From Pontibacter pudoricolor (GTDB lineage Bacteria > Bacteroidota > Bacteroidia > Cytophagales > Hymenobacteraceae), in the NCBI RefSeq assembly GCF_010092985.1, contig NZ_CP048106.1, positions 3,472,001 to 3,536,000 of the forward strand: DNA of 64,000 bases, read 5' to 3'. The translations under genes were made by a program, and so were the position numbers. The notes below the pieces were generated by a model. It saw only the letters and a list, made by a program, of their open reading frames with translations, was not told the DNA's origin and searched no databases. Shown piece after piece: positions 28,229 to 38,091 of the stretch (within the stretch, counting starts at the first letter, position 1; each line of letters starts with the position of its first letter).

Positions 28229-30319
28229 TTAAATCTTGAACGTATCGTCGCTGATGCCTTTGTTTACTTCAACGCTCTGTACTTCAGCTTTAATTACCTG
28301 CGGACCAACAGAAGTTTCTACAGTGTGCGGGAATTTAATACCGCTTACTTCCTTATAGTTGCTGTAGTTTTTAGTCTGGGTAAGTACACCTTGTGGCGAC
28401 TGAAGGCTTTTCACATCTTTCAGTAACAGGCCAGTGTTCTTATCAAAGTAATGTAAAGTTTTCTGGCCGTTTGCGGTTGTAGCTTCTACTACATACGCCT
28501 GCTTGCCATCTACATCTTCCATGCCGGTTACTTTGGTTTTAACACCAAGTTTGTCGTAACGAGACTGCGCGAACATATCCGATTCCAGTTTCTGGGTAGC
28601 AAGTTCTTCACTCGTCATGTCTTTGTTAACGCCTTGCATCGGGGCTTCCATTTTACCTTTGTCGCCGTTAATAACTACACGCTGAAGTGGACTGTTATTC
28701 ATGCTTACCAGTGCTACAAACTTATCAGTGCCTTTCTGCTGCTGTGTAATTACAAGCGGCATGCCCTGTATAGTTGCGTTGCTGGTTACAGTAATATCTT
28801 TTACCTTATCAATGTTCGCTTTGCCACCAATTGCTTTGATATAGTTAGCCAGCACTTTTTCGGCAGTTACATCAGCAGGAACAGCGGTTGCAGCAGCACT
28901 ACGATCTACTTTTTCGCCGGCGGTGTTGTAGTAAGCTATCTGGCCATCTTCCAGGTCAAATTTCTTCAGTTTAGAGGCTATATCACCTGCATTGCCAACC
29001 GCTACAATGTATAACTGGTCAGGAGTTACATATTTCTGAGCTACACGCTGGATATCTTCTGCCGTAACAGCTTCTACTTTTTTCAGGTAGCTGGCATAGT
29101 AATCGGCTGGCAGGTTATAACGTGCGATGTTGATCGCGTAAACAGCTACAGTAGCAGGGTTCTCTAAACCACGGGCAAAGTTACCGGTCATGTACGCTTT
29201 CGCATAGTTCAGTTCGTCGTTGGTTACACGCTCGCTACGTATCTTGGTAAGTTCTTTCATGAACTCAACTGTAGCACTATCAGTAACAGCATTACGCACG
29301 TTAGCCGATGCGTTAAAGCGGCCCAGGATCTCATCAGAAGAAAGTGACGAGTAAGCACCGTAGGTATAACCTTTGTCTTCGCGCAGGTTCAGGAATAAAC
29401 GGGCAGAGCTGCCACCACCAAGGATTGTGTTCATCAGCTGAGCAGCAACGGCATCAGGAGCACCTGGCTTCAGGTCGGCTGGGTTAACGAACGAAAGGAC
29501 GCTTTGTACTGCACTTGGGCGATCAACTATAACAACCTGCGTTTTAGCCGGAGCTGCCGGTAAAGCAAATGTTTTAGCTGGCACGTTGCCTTTCTTCCAA
29601 TTTTTCAGCGACTTGTTCAGTAGCTTTTTCGCCTCTTTCGGAGTGATGTCGCCAACTACAGCCAGGTAACCGATGTTTGGTTTGAAATAAGTGCTATAGT
29701 AGTTCTGAACATCGGCAAGCGTAATGCTTTCTACTGTTTTCTCGGTCATTACCTCGCCGTACGGGTGGTCTTTGCCATAAAGCAGCATGTTGCGCATTTT
29801 GCTGGCAATTGCATCCGGGTTATCTTTTTCAGATGCCAGGTTGGCTATCATCTGCTTTTTAACCTTGTCAAGCTCTTCCTGGGTAAACTTAGGGTTCAGC
29901 AGGGCATCAGAAGTAAGATTTAATAACGTAGGCAGGTGCTTCTTAAGCGATGAAGCGTTAAAGCCTGTAGAGCTGAACGACAGGTTAGCACCAATAAAGT
30001 CTACCTGCTCATCAAACTGATCTTTGGTACGGCTAGCAGTTCCGGTACGCATCATCTGGCCGGCAGCCGATACATAACCAGCTTTGTCTCCTTCCAGGAT
30101 CGGGTCTCTGTCTAATACTAAAGACATAGATACAACCGGCTGCTTGTGGTTTTCTACCACATAAACTTTAAGGCCGTTTTTGAGCGTGATCTGCTCGTAC
30201 TTGCCCAACTCAATTTTAGGAGCCGGGCCCGCAGCAGGCGGAGACTGCTTTGTCTGTGCCGGAGCAACAGAAACCAGCGCCAGAGCTAACGCCAGTGTGG
30301 TATATAGTTTCTTTATCAT
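28229..30319 (-). CDS. M16 (insulinase-like) peptidase partner subunit, zinc motif absent
   Basis: 696 residues. Signal peptide (to about 21, VAPAQ). Two M16 half-domains at about 35-260 and 265-470. The place where catalytic M16 proteins have HxxEH reads AGYVSAAGQMM, so the zinc site is missing. The substrate-binding R/Y segment GGGSSARLFLNLREDKGYTYGAY is kept. The last ~210 residues (480-696) form an outer-membrane lipoprotein-sorting-like beta domain (GMPLVITQQQKGTDKFVAL, LHYFDKNTGLLLKD). In this family a non-catalytic subunit pairs with a catalytic one, and here the catalytic partner is the gene just upstream, 103 bases away. Confidence 0.9.
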   Translation of the reverse strand: MIKKLYTTLALALALVSVAPAQTKQSPPAAGPAPKIELGKYEQITLKNGLKVYVVENHKQPVVSMSLVLDRDPILEGDKAGYVSAAGQMMRTGTASRTKDQFDEQVDFIGANLSFSSTGFNASSLKKHLPTLLNLTSDALLNPKFTQEELDKVKKQMIANLASEKDNPDAIASKMRNMLLYGKDHPYGEVMTEKTVESITLADVQNYYSTYFKPNIGYLAVVGDITPKEAKKLLNKSLKNWKKGNVPAKTFALPAAPAKTQVVIVDRPSAVQSVLSFVNPADLKPGAPDAVAAQLMNTILGGGSSARLFLNLREDKGYTYGAYSSLSSDEILGRFNASANVRNAVTDSATVEFMKELTKIRSERVTNDELNYAKAYMTGNFARGLENPATVAVYAINIARYNLPADYYASYLKKVEAVTAEDIQRVAQKYVTPDQLYIVAVGNAGDIASKLKKFDLEDGQIAYYNTAGEKVDRSAAATAVPADVTAEKVLANYIKAIGGKANIDKVKDITVTSNATIQGMPLVITQQQKGTDKFVALVSMNNSPLQRVVINGDKGKMEAPMQGVNKDMTSEELATQKLESDMFAQSRYDKLGVKTKVTGMEDVDGKQAYVVEATTANGQKTLHYFDKNTGLLLKDVKSLQSPQGVLTQTKNYSNYKEVSGIKFPHTVETSVGPQVIKAEVQSVEVNKGISDDTFKI

Positions 30320-30422
30320 GAGTGATATATCTCTTTTTATACTTGACGGAAGGCTATTAGGCTAAGGAGTTGCTGAAGTATGATTCTGGCGTCCTGTAGC
30401 ATCATAACCTTTGTCTAATTAA

Positions 30423-31760
30423 TTACTGTTTAGGCTGAGCTGACTTTGGCAGGTAGTGCAATACTACACGGTTGTCTTTGGTCAGGTACTCTTTCGCCAC
30501 ACGCTGAATATCTTCTTTTGTAACTTTCATGTAGCGGTCTATCTCTGTGTTGATCAGGTTCGCATCTTTATAGTATACATGGTAGTTGGCAAGGTTTTCG
30601 GCGCGCCCGGCTACAGTGCTGTTCTGCTGCACAAACTGGCTCTCGATCTGGTTGCGTAGTTTCTGGAACTCTTTGTCTTCAAGTGGCTCTGTTTTAACAC
30701 GCTCAATCTCCACATTCATGGCATCTTCCAGTGCCTGCGCATCTGTGCCAACACTGGCAATAGCATACGTCAGGAACAGGCCCGGATCTTCGGTAGGGAA
30801 CGGCACAGACAGGGCTGCAACGGCTTTCTGCTGCTTATCAACCAATGCTTTAGGTAAACGCGCACTCTCGCCACCAGATAATAAGGTAGTCAGCATAGAT
30901 AAGGCATAATGGTCAGGTGTGCCCTGCGCCGGAATGTGGTATGCCTGGATAACTGCCGGAAGCTGAATGTTGTCATAAACAATTTTACGACGCTCTTCTG
31001 TCTGCTTCGGCTCTTTTATAGTTGGGCGAGGTATTGCTTTTGTGCCTTTCGGGATGCTGCCAAAATACTGCTCGATCATTTTCTTGGTATCGTCGATGTT
31101 GATATCGCCGGCTATAGAAAGTGTTGCGTTGTTAGGCACGTAGAAAGTCTTATAGAAATCACGGAACTCCTCGATCTTAGCGCTATTTAAATCCTCGAAC
31201 GTACCGATCGGGGTGATCTTGTAAGGGTGCTCTTTGTAAGCTAAACCGAATGTGTTTTCCAGTATAGTTCCGTAAGGCTGGTTGTCAACGCGCATGCGTT
31301 TTTCTTCCTGCACTACTTTGCGCTGGGTTTCTACGCCTGTTTCATCCACTTTAGCGCCTTTCATACGCTCCGCTTCCATCCATAAACCTAACGCAACCTG
31401 GTTAGACGGCAGCAATTCGTAATAATATGTTCTGTCGAAAGAGGTGTTAGCGTTAAGTGAACCACCTGCAGCCTGCACCATGCTCATGTACTGGCCACGA
31501 TCGATGTTCTCGGTGCCTTCAAACATCAGGTGTTCAAAGAAGTGGGCAAAACCTGTACGGCCTTTTACTTCGTTTTTAGAACCTACATGGTATAGTACCG
31601 AAACTGCTACGTTTGGTGTAGAGTTATCCTTATGCAGGATCACATGTAGCCCGTTCGGGAGGGTGTATTCTGTGAACTCGATCTTGTTGCCCTGGGTTTG
31701 CGCCAGTGCAGCTGCACCGGTTACACACCACAAAAGGCAGGCGATAATTTTACGTTTCAT
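30423..31760 (-). CDS. M16 zinc peptidase, catalytic subunit
   Basis: 445 residues. Signal peptide to about 20. The inverted zinc motif HxxEH is HFFEH at 73-77, with the third ligand expected in the VVQEEKRMR segment, so the active site is intact. The C-terminal half carries the M16 partner fold (LLSGGESARLPKALVDKQQ). Predicted periplasmic. It lies directly upstream of the partner subunit lacking the zinc motif, which gives the common catalytic plus non-catalytic heterodimer arrangement. Confidence 0.92.
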   Translation of the reverse strand: MKRKIIACLLWCVTGAAALAQTQGNKIEFTEYTLPNGLHVILHKDNSTPNVAVSVLYHVGSKNEVKGRTGFAHFFEHLMFEGTENIDRGQYMSMVQAAGGSLNANTSFDRTYYYELLPSNQVALGLWMEAERMKGAKVDETGVETQRKVVQEEKRMRVDNQPYGTILENTFGLAYKEHPYKITPIGTFEDLNSAKIEEFRDFYKTFYVPNNATLSIAGDINIDDTKKMIEQYFGSIPKGTKAIPRPTIKEPKQTEERRKIVYDNIQLPAVIQAYHIPAQGTPDHYALSMLTTLLSGGESARLPKALVDKQQKAVAALSVPFPTEDPGLFLTYAIASVGTDAQALEDAMNVEIERVKTEPLEDKEFQKLRNQIESQFVQQNSTVAGRAENLANYHVYYKDANLINTEIDRYMKVTKEDIQRVAKEYLTKDNRVVLHYLPKSAQPKQ

Positions 31761-31980
31761 ATATTATTAAGTGTAAAATGATACTGTTTGATGTGAAAGA
31801 GAACGATAGATAAGTTACTTCTTCACCGTTTAAATTTAACCTAAAAACTGTCAGCATCCCAGCATGCAAGGGCTTTCCTGTGTTACGATTCTGCGAACCC
31901 ATAGCACTTGCTGACGAATCCGCCTGATAACTCGACGAACTATAACCATAGATTTGCCCTGTTGCAGAAAGCATTGGCAT

Positions 31981-32014
31981 AAAAAAAGCGCCCCCGGTTA
32001 AGGCGGCGCTTTTA
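31981..32014 (-). terminator. Terminator after the SGNH lipase gene
   Basis: AAAGCGCC (31985-31992) pairs with GGCGCTTT (32005-32012); a run of T follows on the minus strand. Confidence 0.8.
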
Positions 32015-32034
32015 TAGTTTATAAGCTGATGTAC

Positions 32035-33426
32035 TTACGGGAATACAACTGTGCTGTACTGTGTTTCATCAACTTTTGGTACGCGGGCGTTATACTTAGC
32101 ATTGATAGAACCAATAAACTCGTTAGCGGCCAGTGCGGCGCCACGTTGTGTAAAGTGGATCCCGTCTAAGCTGAAGACGTTACCAGTAACAAATGTACTG
32201 CTGTAAGTCACACCGTTAAGCGTAAAACCTCCTGATACTTTATTCAGGTATGCATTAAAGTCGGCGTGTGCTAAACCATTGTCATCAGCAATCTTTTTGA
32301 TCGCAGCATTATAAGCATCTGTATGTTGCTTAATAATTGCCAGCTCAGCAGTAGAAAGCACATACTCATCTCCTAACGGAGACATAGAGCCTTTGCCCTG
32401 GCACTTCACGAGGTCTGAAGCTGAAAGAAGTACCAGCTCGCCTGCTGTCATCTTACGAGGCATGCCATCTTCTAACACTACAAAAGCATTAGCACCTGCA
32501 GTAAAAGTAATGTGCCCCATACCTTGCGCTGCATAACCAGCTGTTAGCTGTGCCGCCTGCTCAGCAGTAAGAACCAGCGCGTTGTAGGGTATCGTTGTAA
32601 AGTAAGGTATTTTAGATACTTCCGGAATGTTACCTAGAGCACCTTTTGCACCTTTTGCAGTAAGCTGTTGTACTAGTGCACCTATGTACTGACCAAAGGC
32701 AGTAGGGTTAGTAGGGTAATTTGGAGAAGGCTTTTCTGCTGTTGGAGCATCAGCGTTACCACCCGCCAGTGCATAACCTAACACATCGTTATTACCAATC
32801 CACAGGGTAAAGAATGTCGGATTCTGAGCAACGGCATCTGCTATTACGCTGGTTTCCGGAGAGGTTGCAAAGCGAACGAAGAATGGGTTAGCAGTACCAG
32901 TAGCCAAACCAGCCGGGCTACCATAGCCAGGAGCCAGTAAATGGAAAGACTTAGCACCTGGCACACCCATGTTATTATAAGGGCCTTGCTGTGTAGGGGC
33001 TGCACCTATGAAGGCTGCCGGATAGGCGGCTCTGGCTCCGGCTTCAACCGGGGCAAGTCCTACAACACCAGCACAGTCAGGCTGAACTTTTAAGATACGC
33101 TTTTGAGGCACTTCTGCTCCGGTAGCTGTAATTATCGGGCTACCTAAGCTAACACCGGCAGGCATTAAAGGCTGTCTGAAATCTGCACCGCCACCTACCT
33201 GTGCAAATTGCTGGGCAAGTATAGATGGATAAGAACTCTGCTGCCCTTCAAGGTATAAAGCTCCATCAGCAAAACCTGCTGTAAGCGAGTTGCCAAGTGC
33301 AACATATTTTGAAAAATCAGCCTCGCCCGCTGTTGGGTTCGGAGCATCGATCTCGGGATCGCAGCTCGTAAGTAGCACACCAGCAAAAAGTGCCAGCATA
33401 CCAGATTTATAGATAAAATTCTTCAT
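32035..33426 (-). CDS. SGNH/GDSL-family lipase or esterase lipoprotein
   Basis: 463 residues. Lipobox at LLTSC22. SGNH blocks: block I ALGNSLTAG with nucleophile Ser47, block III LWIGNNDVLGYA, and block V DGIHFTQRG near the C-terminus supplying Asp and His. Block I reads GNSL in place of GDSL, as is common in lipid-active Bacteroidota members. It is likely surface- or periplasm-facing. The FadL-type porin gene lies 17 bases upstream in the same unit, so released fatty acids could be imported by it. Confidence 0.88.
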   Translation of the reverse strand: MKNFIYKSGMLALFAGVLLTSCDPEIDAPNPTAGEADFSKYVALGNSLTAGFADGALYLEGQQSSYPSILAQQFAQVGGGADFRQPLMPAGVSLGSPIITATGAEVPQKRILKVQPDCAGVVGLAPVEAGARAAYPAAFIGAAPTQQGPYNNMGVPGAKSFHLLAPGYGSPAGLATGTANPFFVRFATSPETSVIADAVAQNPTFFTLWIGNNDVLGYALAGGNADAPTAEKPSPNYPTNPTAFGQYIGALVQQLTAKGAKGALGNIPEVSKIPYFTTIPYNALVLTAEQAAQLTAGYAAQGMGHITFTAGANAFVVLEDGMPRKMTAGELVLLSASDLVKCQGKGSMSPLGDEYVLSTAELAIIKQHTDAYNAAIKKIADDNGLAHADFNAYLNKVSGGFTLNGVTYSSTFVTGNVFSLDGIHFTQRGAALAANEFIGSINAKYNARVPKVDETQYSTVVFP

Positions 33427-33443
33427 ATCAGTTTTCAGGGAAA

Positions 33444-34670
33444 TTAGAAGTTATAGTTAAGAGCAACGCCAGGTATGTAAGCTATAGACTTGTAAGTACC
33501 ACCTATACCACCAGACAGGTTAGATGCATCTGTTCTCTCTTTTTTGTTGATGTAAAGGAAAGAAGCATCTATGCTGATGTTTTCGTTGATGGAGTAGCCT
33601 AAACCAAAAGAAAGACCACGTGAGTCAGAATCCGGTGTTTCTGGAGTAAGGTAGCCATCCTGTACAGGAGTTTCGTCTAAGTAAGCGCCGGCACGCAGTG
33701 CAAGCGACTCAGTTACGTTGTACTCAGCACCAATACGGTAAATAAATACATCTTCGTAGTTACGGGCGTTCTCTGTAAAGTTGCTGCCGTTCACATCTGC
33801 GCCATAGTCAAAACGCAGTTTTTCGTAAGCGCTCCAGCCAACGCGGCTGATATCAACTGCAAGCGTCAGTTTTTCGGTCGGGTTAAAACCAATACCCAGT
33901 GTTAAAGTAGATGGCAATGGCAGTTTAGCTTTAAAGCTTGTACCATTGGCCGGGAAACGTGACTGAACAGAAGCAGGAACATCAAATTCAGCTGTACCTT
34001 CTTCTACTTCCATATCCACCTGAGAGCGGTAGTTTAAACCTAGCGACAGTTTTTCAGTTGGTTTAAAGAAAACACCCAGGTTGTAGCCAAAGCCACTTGC
34101 GTCACCATCCAGTTCAGCTCTTCCTTCACCTTCGTTGCCTTCCAGCGGAATTGAACGCTTCAGGTTTACACCACCAGTTGAGTACACAAAACCAGCACCT
34201 ATGCCTAACTTTTCAGTTACCTGGTAGCTAAGGGTTGGCTGCACAAAAATAGCCTTTAACGATAGTTCGTTTAAGCCGAAGCGGCCGTTCCACTCATTAC
34301 CCCAGTTTACAGTGCTGCCAAATGGCGTGTATACACCTAAACCTGCTTTTAACTTATCTGTGATGCCGTAAACACCATACACCTGGAACGGCGTACCTGT
34401 AGGGTTATCGGCCATAATGGTGTTATTGGATTCCGGAGCCTGGTAAGCGATTTTAGAAATAATAGCACTGGCACCTATAGTTACGCCGTTACGTGCCTGC
34501 GCCATCGCGCCAGGGTTAAAGAAGATGCTGGAAGTTCCTGTAACCAGACCAGTACCTGTATGGCCCATACCAATCTGTCGCTGGCTGGCCAGGTTCACTT
34601 GGTATCCGCCGGCCATGGCCGTGCCCGTAAGCAGGGTGCTGCCCAGCAAGGCTAAGATTTTGCTTTTCAT
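33444..34670 (-). CDS. FadL/OmpP1/TodX family outer-membrane transporter
   Basis: 408 residues. Signal peptide (to about 20, GTAMAG). Family signature QVNLASQRQIGMGHTGTG and the NPA-like motif FFNPGAMAQ in the hatch region, then a 14-strand-type barrel with alternating hydrophobic strands and a terminal aromatic (ALNYNF). The family imports long-chain fatty acids or hydrophobic compounds. It is the first gene of a two-gene unit with the SGNH lipase. A -7-type box TATATTTG (minus strand, 34709-34716) is placed for a start about 30 bases before the ATG. Confidence 0.9.
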   Translation of the reverse strand: MKSKILALLGSTLLTGTAMAGGYQVNLASQRQIGMGHTGTGLVTGTSSIFFNPGAMAQARNGVTIGASAIISKIAYQAPESNNTIMADNPTGTPFQVYGVYGITDKLKAGLGVYTPFGSTVNWGNEWNGRFGLNELSLKAIFVQPTLSYQVTEKLGIGAGFVYSTGGVNLKRSIPLEGNEGEGRAELDGDASGFGYNLGVFFKPTEKLSLGLNYRSQVDMEVEEGTAEFDVPASVQSRFPANGTSFKAKLPLPSTLTLGIGFNPTEKLTLAVDISRVGWSAYEKLRFDYGADVNGSNFTENARNYEDVFIYRIGAEYNVTESLALRAGAYLDETPVQDGYLTPETPDSDSRGLSFGLGYSINENISIDASFLYINKKERTDASNLSGGIGGTYKSIAYIPGVALNYNF

Positions 34671-34978
34671 AAATGCGACTTTTAAATGTAGAGTGTTTTA
34701 CGTCTAAACAAATATAGAAATATTTAATATGTAGCCTTAATGCGGGTATGGCTTTTTTTCAAATATTTTTTGATTTCAGTCGAAAAACGATTGAAAATGC
34801 TTTTAGTGAGGTTGTTATAACGGTTTTTATAGTTCGCAGCATCGCCGGGCAGGCGCGTGGGCAACTATACATAAACTGCAGCGCAGATGATCACAACTAT
34901 AAATTTTACTCCTCAGCTACGACCCGATCCGGCATCTGTACGTTTACATAGTCTTAAATCTGGGATAGAAATGAATTT

Positions 34979-35872
34979 ATGTACGATGTTATAGTTATTG
35001 GCGGCGGCCCTGCCGGACTTAATGCGGCTATGCTGCTGGGGCGCTCACGCCGGAAAGTGGTTGTATTTGATAGTGGTAAACCTCGTAACCGCTGGGCAAA
35101 ACATATGAATGGTTTCCTGGGAAGCGATGGCATGAATCCGCGTGAGCTTATAAAGAGAGGAAGAGAAGAACTAAAGCGGTACGGTGTAGAGGTATTTGAA
35201 AAACTTATAGTTACGGCGACATACTCTAAAGGCGAATTTGTGTTGAATGACGATGAAGGAACCGTATATAAGTCTAAAAAGCTGTTGCTGGCTACCGGCC
35301 TGACAGATTATCTGCCTGAAATAGATGGTGTGGAAGAATACTATGGAAAAAGTGTGCACCACTGCCAGTATTGCGATGGCTGGGAAAGCCAGGACAAAGC
35401 TATTGCCGTATACGGCAAAGACCGGAACGGTATAGGGCAGTCCCTGGCCATGAAAACCTGGAGCCAGGATATTACACTTTTTACGGATGGTACCAACAAA
35501 CTCACCAAAACAGACCTGGACCTGCTGGAGCGCAATGAAGTAAAGCTATGCATCGATAAAATAGCCCGCCTGGAGGGAGAAGAGGGCATGTTACAGCGCA
35601 TTATACTGGCAAACGGGCAGGCAAGGCAGCAGCAGGCAATGTTCTTTTCTACGGGTAGTAAGCAGCATTGCGACCTGGGCGAACAGCTGGGATGCGAGTT
35701 TACCAGCAAAGGAGTTATCAAAACCCGCCGTCAGCAGCACTCTAACATACCCGGTTTGTTTGTGGCCGGTGATGCCGCCCGCGATATGCAACTTGTTATA
35801 GTTGCCGCCGCCGAAGGAGCCAGAGCTGGTGTCGCCATTAACATTGAACTCCAGAACGAGGAACGAAAGTAA
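34979..35872 (+). CDS. FAD-dependent thioredoxin-reductase-like oxidoreductase
   Basis: 297 residues. FAD-binding GGGPAG at 8-13, a redox-active CxxC at 129-132 in the HCQYCDGWE segment, and the second FAD motif GLFVAGDAA near 255-265. The NAD(P)-binding stretch (VYGKDRNGIGQS) departs from the usual GGGxSA form, so it may use NAD(P)H differently from classical TrxB or serve another disulfide partner. Probably cytoplasmic. It is divergent from the FadL gene over 308 bases that hold several TATAGTT motifs, and no thioredoxin gene is adjacent. Confidence 0.85.
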   Translation: MYDVIVIGGGPAGLNAAMLLGRSRRKVVVFDSGKPRNRWAKHMNGFLGSDGMNPRELIKRGREELKRYGVEVFEKLIVTATYSKGEFVLNDDEGTVYKSKKLLLATGLTDYLPEIDGVEEYYGKSVHHCQYCDGWESQDKAIAVYGKDRNGIGQSLAMKTWSQDITLFTDGTNKLTKTDLDLLERNEVKLCIDKIARLEGEEGMLQRIILANGQARQQQAMFFSTGSKQHCDLGEQLGCEFTSKGVIKTRRQQHSNIPGLFVAGDAARDMQLVIVAAAEGARAGVAINIELQNEERK

Positions 35873-36040
35873 TTGCAACTATAGCTTTATTGTTATTCCA
35901 ACCACAACTTGAATCAATAGGCTTAGTAGGATTGGCTAGGTAAGTGAAGGCCCAGCAGAATGCACAGCTTCCGCTAGCGTACAGGCTTAAGGTCTCTCTT
36001 TGTCATTCGGGGGATCTTATATGTCCTATAATTCCTCTTT

Positions 36041-36675
36041 TGTCATTTCGAACAAAGTGAGAAATCTGAGTGCTATAGTTTGCTACTCTACTAACTTGAA
36101 CCAAGCCTTTTATTCTATAGCTGCTTCTAATCCTGGGAGCTTTACTTACCTATCGTTTCAATTTGGCTTTGGTGCCCTCACGGCCGGGAGGCCCCGTCTT
36201 CGGGTATCGCGCTGCTGCTTTCTTGCTACACTCGTTACCTCGTGTTGCCTGGCGGCACTGCAACAAAGCAAAGGCGCTCAACCCAAAGACTGTGATCAGT
36301 TCGATAGCTATAGTTCATATGACTTGAAAGCTATAGTTGCATTGCTTTATCGTGGTTATAGTTCCGTAGGGACAGGTCGCGACCTGTCCGCTCGACAGGC
36401 TGTAACTATAAAACCTACAAGTAAACTATAACTACAACAGAAAATCCCCTCTTGGGAGGGGCAGGGGTGGGTTAAAACCACAACTATAGAACTACAGCCT
36501 AAACTATAGCAACAGCTCGAAAGCTCCTTCCCCTGTTCTGGGGTAGGGGCCCTCTTTTAAAGGGGAAGGCTGGGAAGGGGTAAAACGCCAACTATAGAAC
36601 TATAACCTAAACTATAGCAATGGTTTAACCTCCCTTCCCATAAGATCCTTTACAGGATGACAGATGGAGAAGTTG
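36041..36675 (+). repeat. Intergenic composite repeat island II (plus orientation)
   Basis: Modules in order: alpha 36041-36068, beta 36124-36297 (GGTGCCCTCACGGCCGGG ... CCCAAAGACTGTGATC), gamma 36364-36390 (core GGACAGGTCGCGACCTGTCC, a palindrome), delta 36447-36479 (GGGAGGGGCAGGGGTGGG), epsilon 36520-36590, theta 36646-36672 (AGGATGACAGATGGAG). AACTATAG or CTATAGTT spacers stand between modules. The whole 35873-36825 gap between convergent genes lacks a supported gene. Confidence 0.85.
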
Positions 36676-36825
36676 TTGCAAATGAGCTCCTGCCCTCTGC
36701 GTTAAGGGAAGAGATAAACTATACACATCCAGCCAAATCCATATTCACATATAAATTGAGACGGGAAATGGTAGAAAAGCATCTCATACTTTAGCAACTA
36801 TAGTTAGGCAGGGTTATAGTTATTA

Positions 36826-37668
36826 TTATGCTGTAAGCCTATTGCCGTTTAAGGTAGTCTGGTGCTCAACCGGCTGGAACAAATGGTCGCGCAGGCAATA
36901 GCGGTATCCTTCTGTAAGTAAATGCATTACCAGGTTTTCTACGGCTATTGGTTCGTTTTCTTCGGCTTTCCGAACGCGCGAGAATCTAACTTTGCTAGCA
37001 TCAATTATAGTTACCACTCCCGGCCCGAAAACTTCTACCTGGTCACCTTCTTTAATAATGATACCTGTTTCTTCGCTCAGGCCGATGCCAATGTGGGTAG
37101 GGTCATGGGCAACAGCATGGGCTAAGCGGCCAAAACGGCCCCGCTCTGCAAAGTGTGTATCTATGTAAACATTATTAATAAAGCCGAAGCCTATAGTTGT
37201 TTTCATTTCACCTTTGATGAGCGAGTAATGACCATACCCATCGTATATCATCCTGTCAGACATAACGGCGGCTCCTGCGCTTGTACCTGATATGATAATG
37301 TCTTCCTCGCGGTAACGGCGGCTCATGATGTCGAGGAGCTTGCTGCCATTCAGAAACTTAGCTAAGCGCAGCTGGTCGCCACCCGTGAAAAATATCACAT
37401 CTGCTTTCTCGATGCGCTCCAGGTTTGCAGGCTGGTCTGCTTCGTGCTCTTCGTCTATGCGCATAAAATTCACGCTACTGCAGCCCAGCTCTTCAAATGC
37501 TTCTTTATAGGCGTGTCCAGAATCAACGGCATCCAATGCCTTGGGTGTGGCAGTGGCAATAACTTCTATGTTAGAGTTGATGTCGCAGATCTCAGAGCGT
37601 ATCAACCGGATAAGACCTTCATCATCGCCGCCCCCAAGAGCTATCAATTTTCCTTTAACCTGTTCCAT
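36826..37668 (-). CDS. Cyanophycinase-like serine peptidase (S51 family)
   Basis: 280 residues, the usual length. N-terminal GKLIALGGGDDEGL, nucleophile Ser130 in ISGTSAGAAVMS, and the cyanophycinase-specific DTHFAERGRFGRLAHAV. Cyanophycinases split the Asp-Arg polymer cyanophycin to dipeptides. No cyanophycin synthetase or isoaspartyl dipeptidase gene is in the window, so this copy may act on cyanophycin from elsewhere in the genome or the environment, or on another beta-aspartyl peptide. No signal peptide is seen, so it is predicted to be cytoplasmic. Confidence 0.88.
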   Translation of the reverse strand: MEQVKGKLIALGGGDDEGLIRLIRSEICDINSNIEVIATATPKALDAVDSGHAYKEAFEELGCSSVNFMRIDEEHEADQPANLERIEKADVIFFTGGDQLRLAKFLNGSKLLDIMSRRYREEDIIISGTSAGAAVMSDRMIYDGYGHYSLIKGEMKTTIGFGFINNVYIDTHFAERGRFGRLAHAVAHDPTHIGIGLSEETGIIIKEGDQVEVFGPGVVTIIDASKVRFSRVRKAEENEPIAVENLVMHLLTEGYRYCLRDHLFQPVEHQTTLNGNRLTA

Positions 37669-37830
37669 ATGTGCTTTCGCTAACTGTAATGTAAGTTATA
37701 CTTTGTTTTGGCTGCCTTAGTTGATATGCAACCAGCTGCATTTCAGATAAAAATAACCCCGCTACCTGCCAGTGGCAACTATAGCTAACCGTAAACTCCT
37801 CATTTTAAGAGATGTGCCCCGCAACTGTTC

Positions 37831-37888
37831 TGTCCGGAAATAAAAAATTTGTTCGCTTATGAACAGAAAAGTGTACGCCACCGGACAC
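37831..37888 (+). promoter_or_regulatory. Inverted-repeat activator sites upstream of a predicted sigma-54 promoter
   Basis: TGTTCGCTTATGAACA at 37850-37865 has perfect five-base arms. GTGTACGCCACCGGACAC at 37871-37888 has the same TGTnCG-N4-CGnACA form with one mismatch. The two start 22 bases apart, about two helical turns. A half-site TGTCCG is at 37831-37836. The form and distance suit a sigma-54 enhancer-binding protein; the protein itself is not in the window. Confidence 0.5.
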
Positions 37889-37951
37889 TTTTACAAGCCT
37901 ATATAGCTGATGTTTTATTGTAAATATCTGAAAATCAATGGTTTATGAGGT

Positions 37952-37968
37952 TTGGCATGCAAAGTGTA
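37952..37968 (+). promoter_or_regulatory. Predicted sigma-54 (-24/-12) promoter
   Basis: TTGGCATGCAAAGTGTA compares with the consensus TTGGCAcgNNNNTTGCA. The GG-to-G spacing is right and TTGGCA is exact; the -12 GC reads GT. It lies 64 bases after the inverted repeats and about 125 bases before the first small peptide gene. Confidence 0.45.
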
Positions 37969-38091
37969 ATATCCCAATCAGGAATAAAAAAAATTATAGA
38001 TAGCCGAGCAACCTTTAGACCATGAGTACCATCTATTAGTTACAAAGCATCAGAAAGAAATGAATTTAAAACCAACTAACTACCTGAAATT

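Noticed and set aside
36364..36390. GGTCGCGACC palindrome as an isolated protein-binding operator
   Set aside because: The same module recurs in three other islands far from related genes, so it is part of the dispersed repeat and not evidence for a local operator.
36000..36431. 143-codon plus-strand frame between the flavoprotein and cyanophycinase genes
   Set aside because: It runs straight through the alpha, beta and gamma repeat modules of island II and has no homology or signal I recognise; the related islands do not keep the frame.
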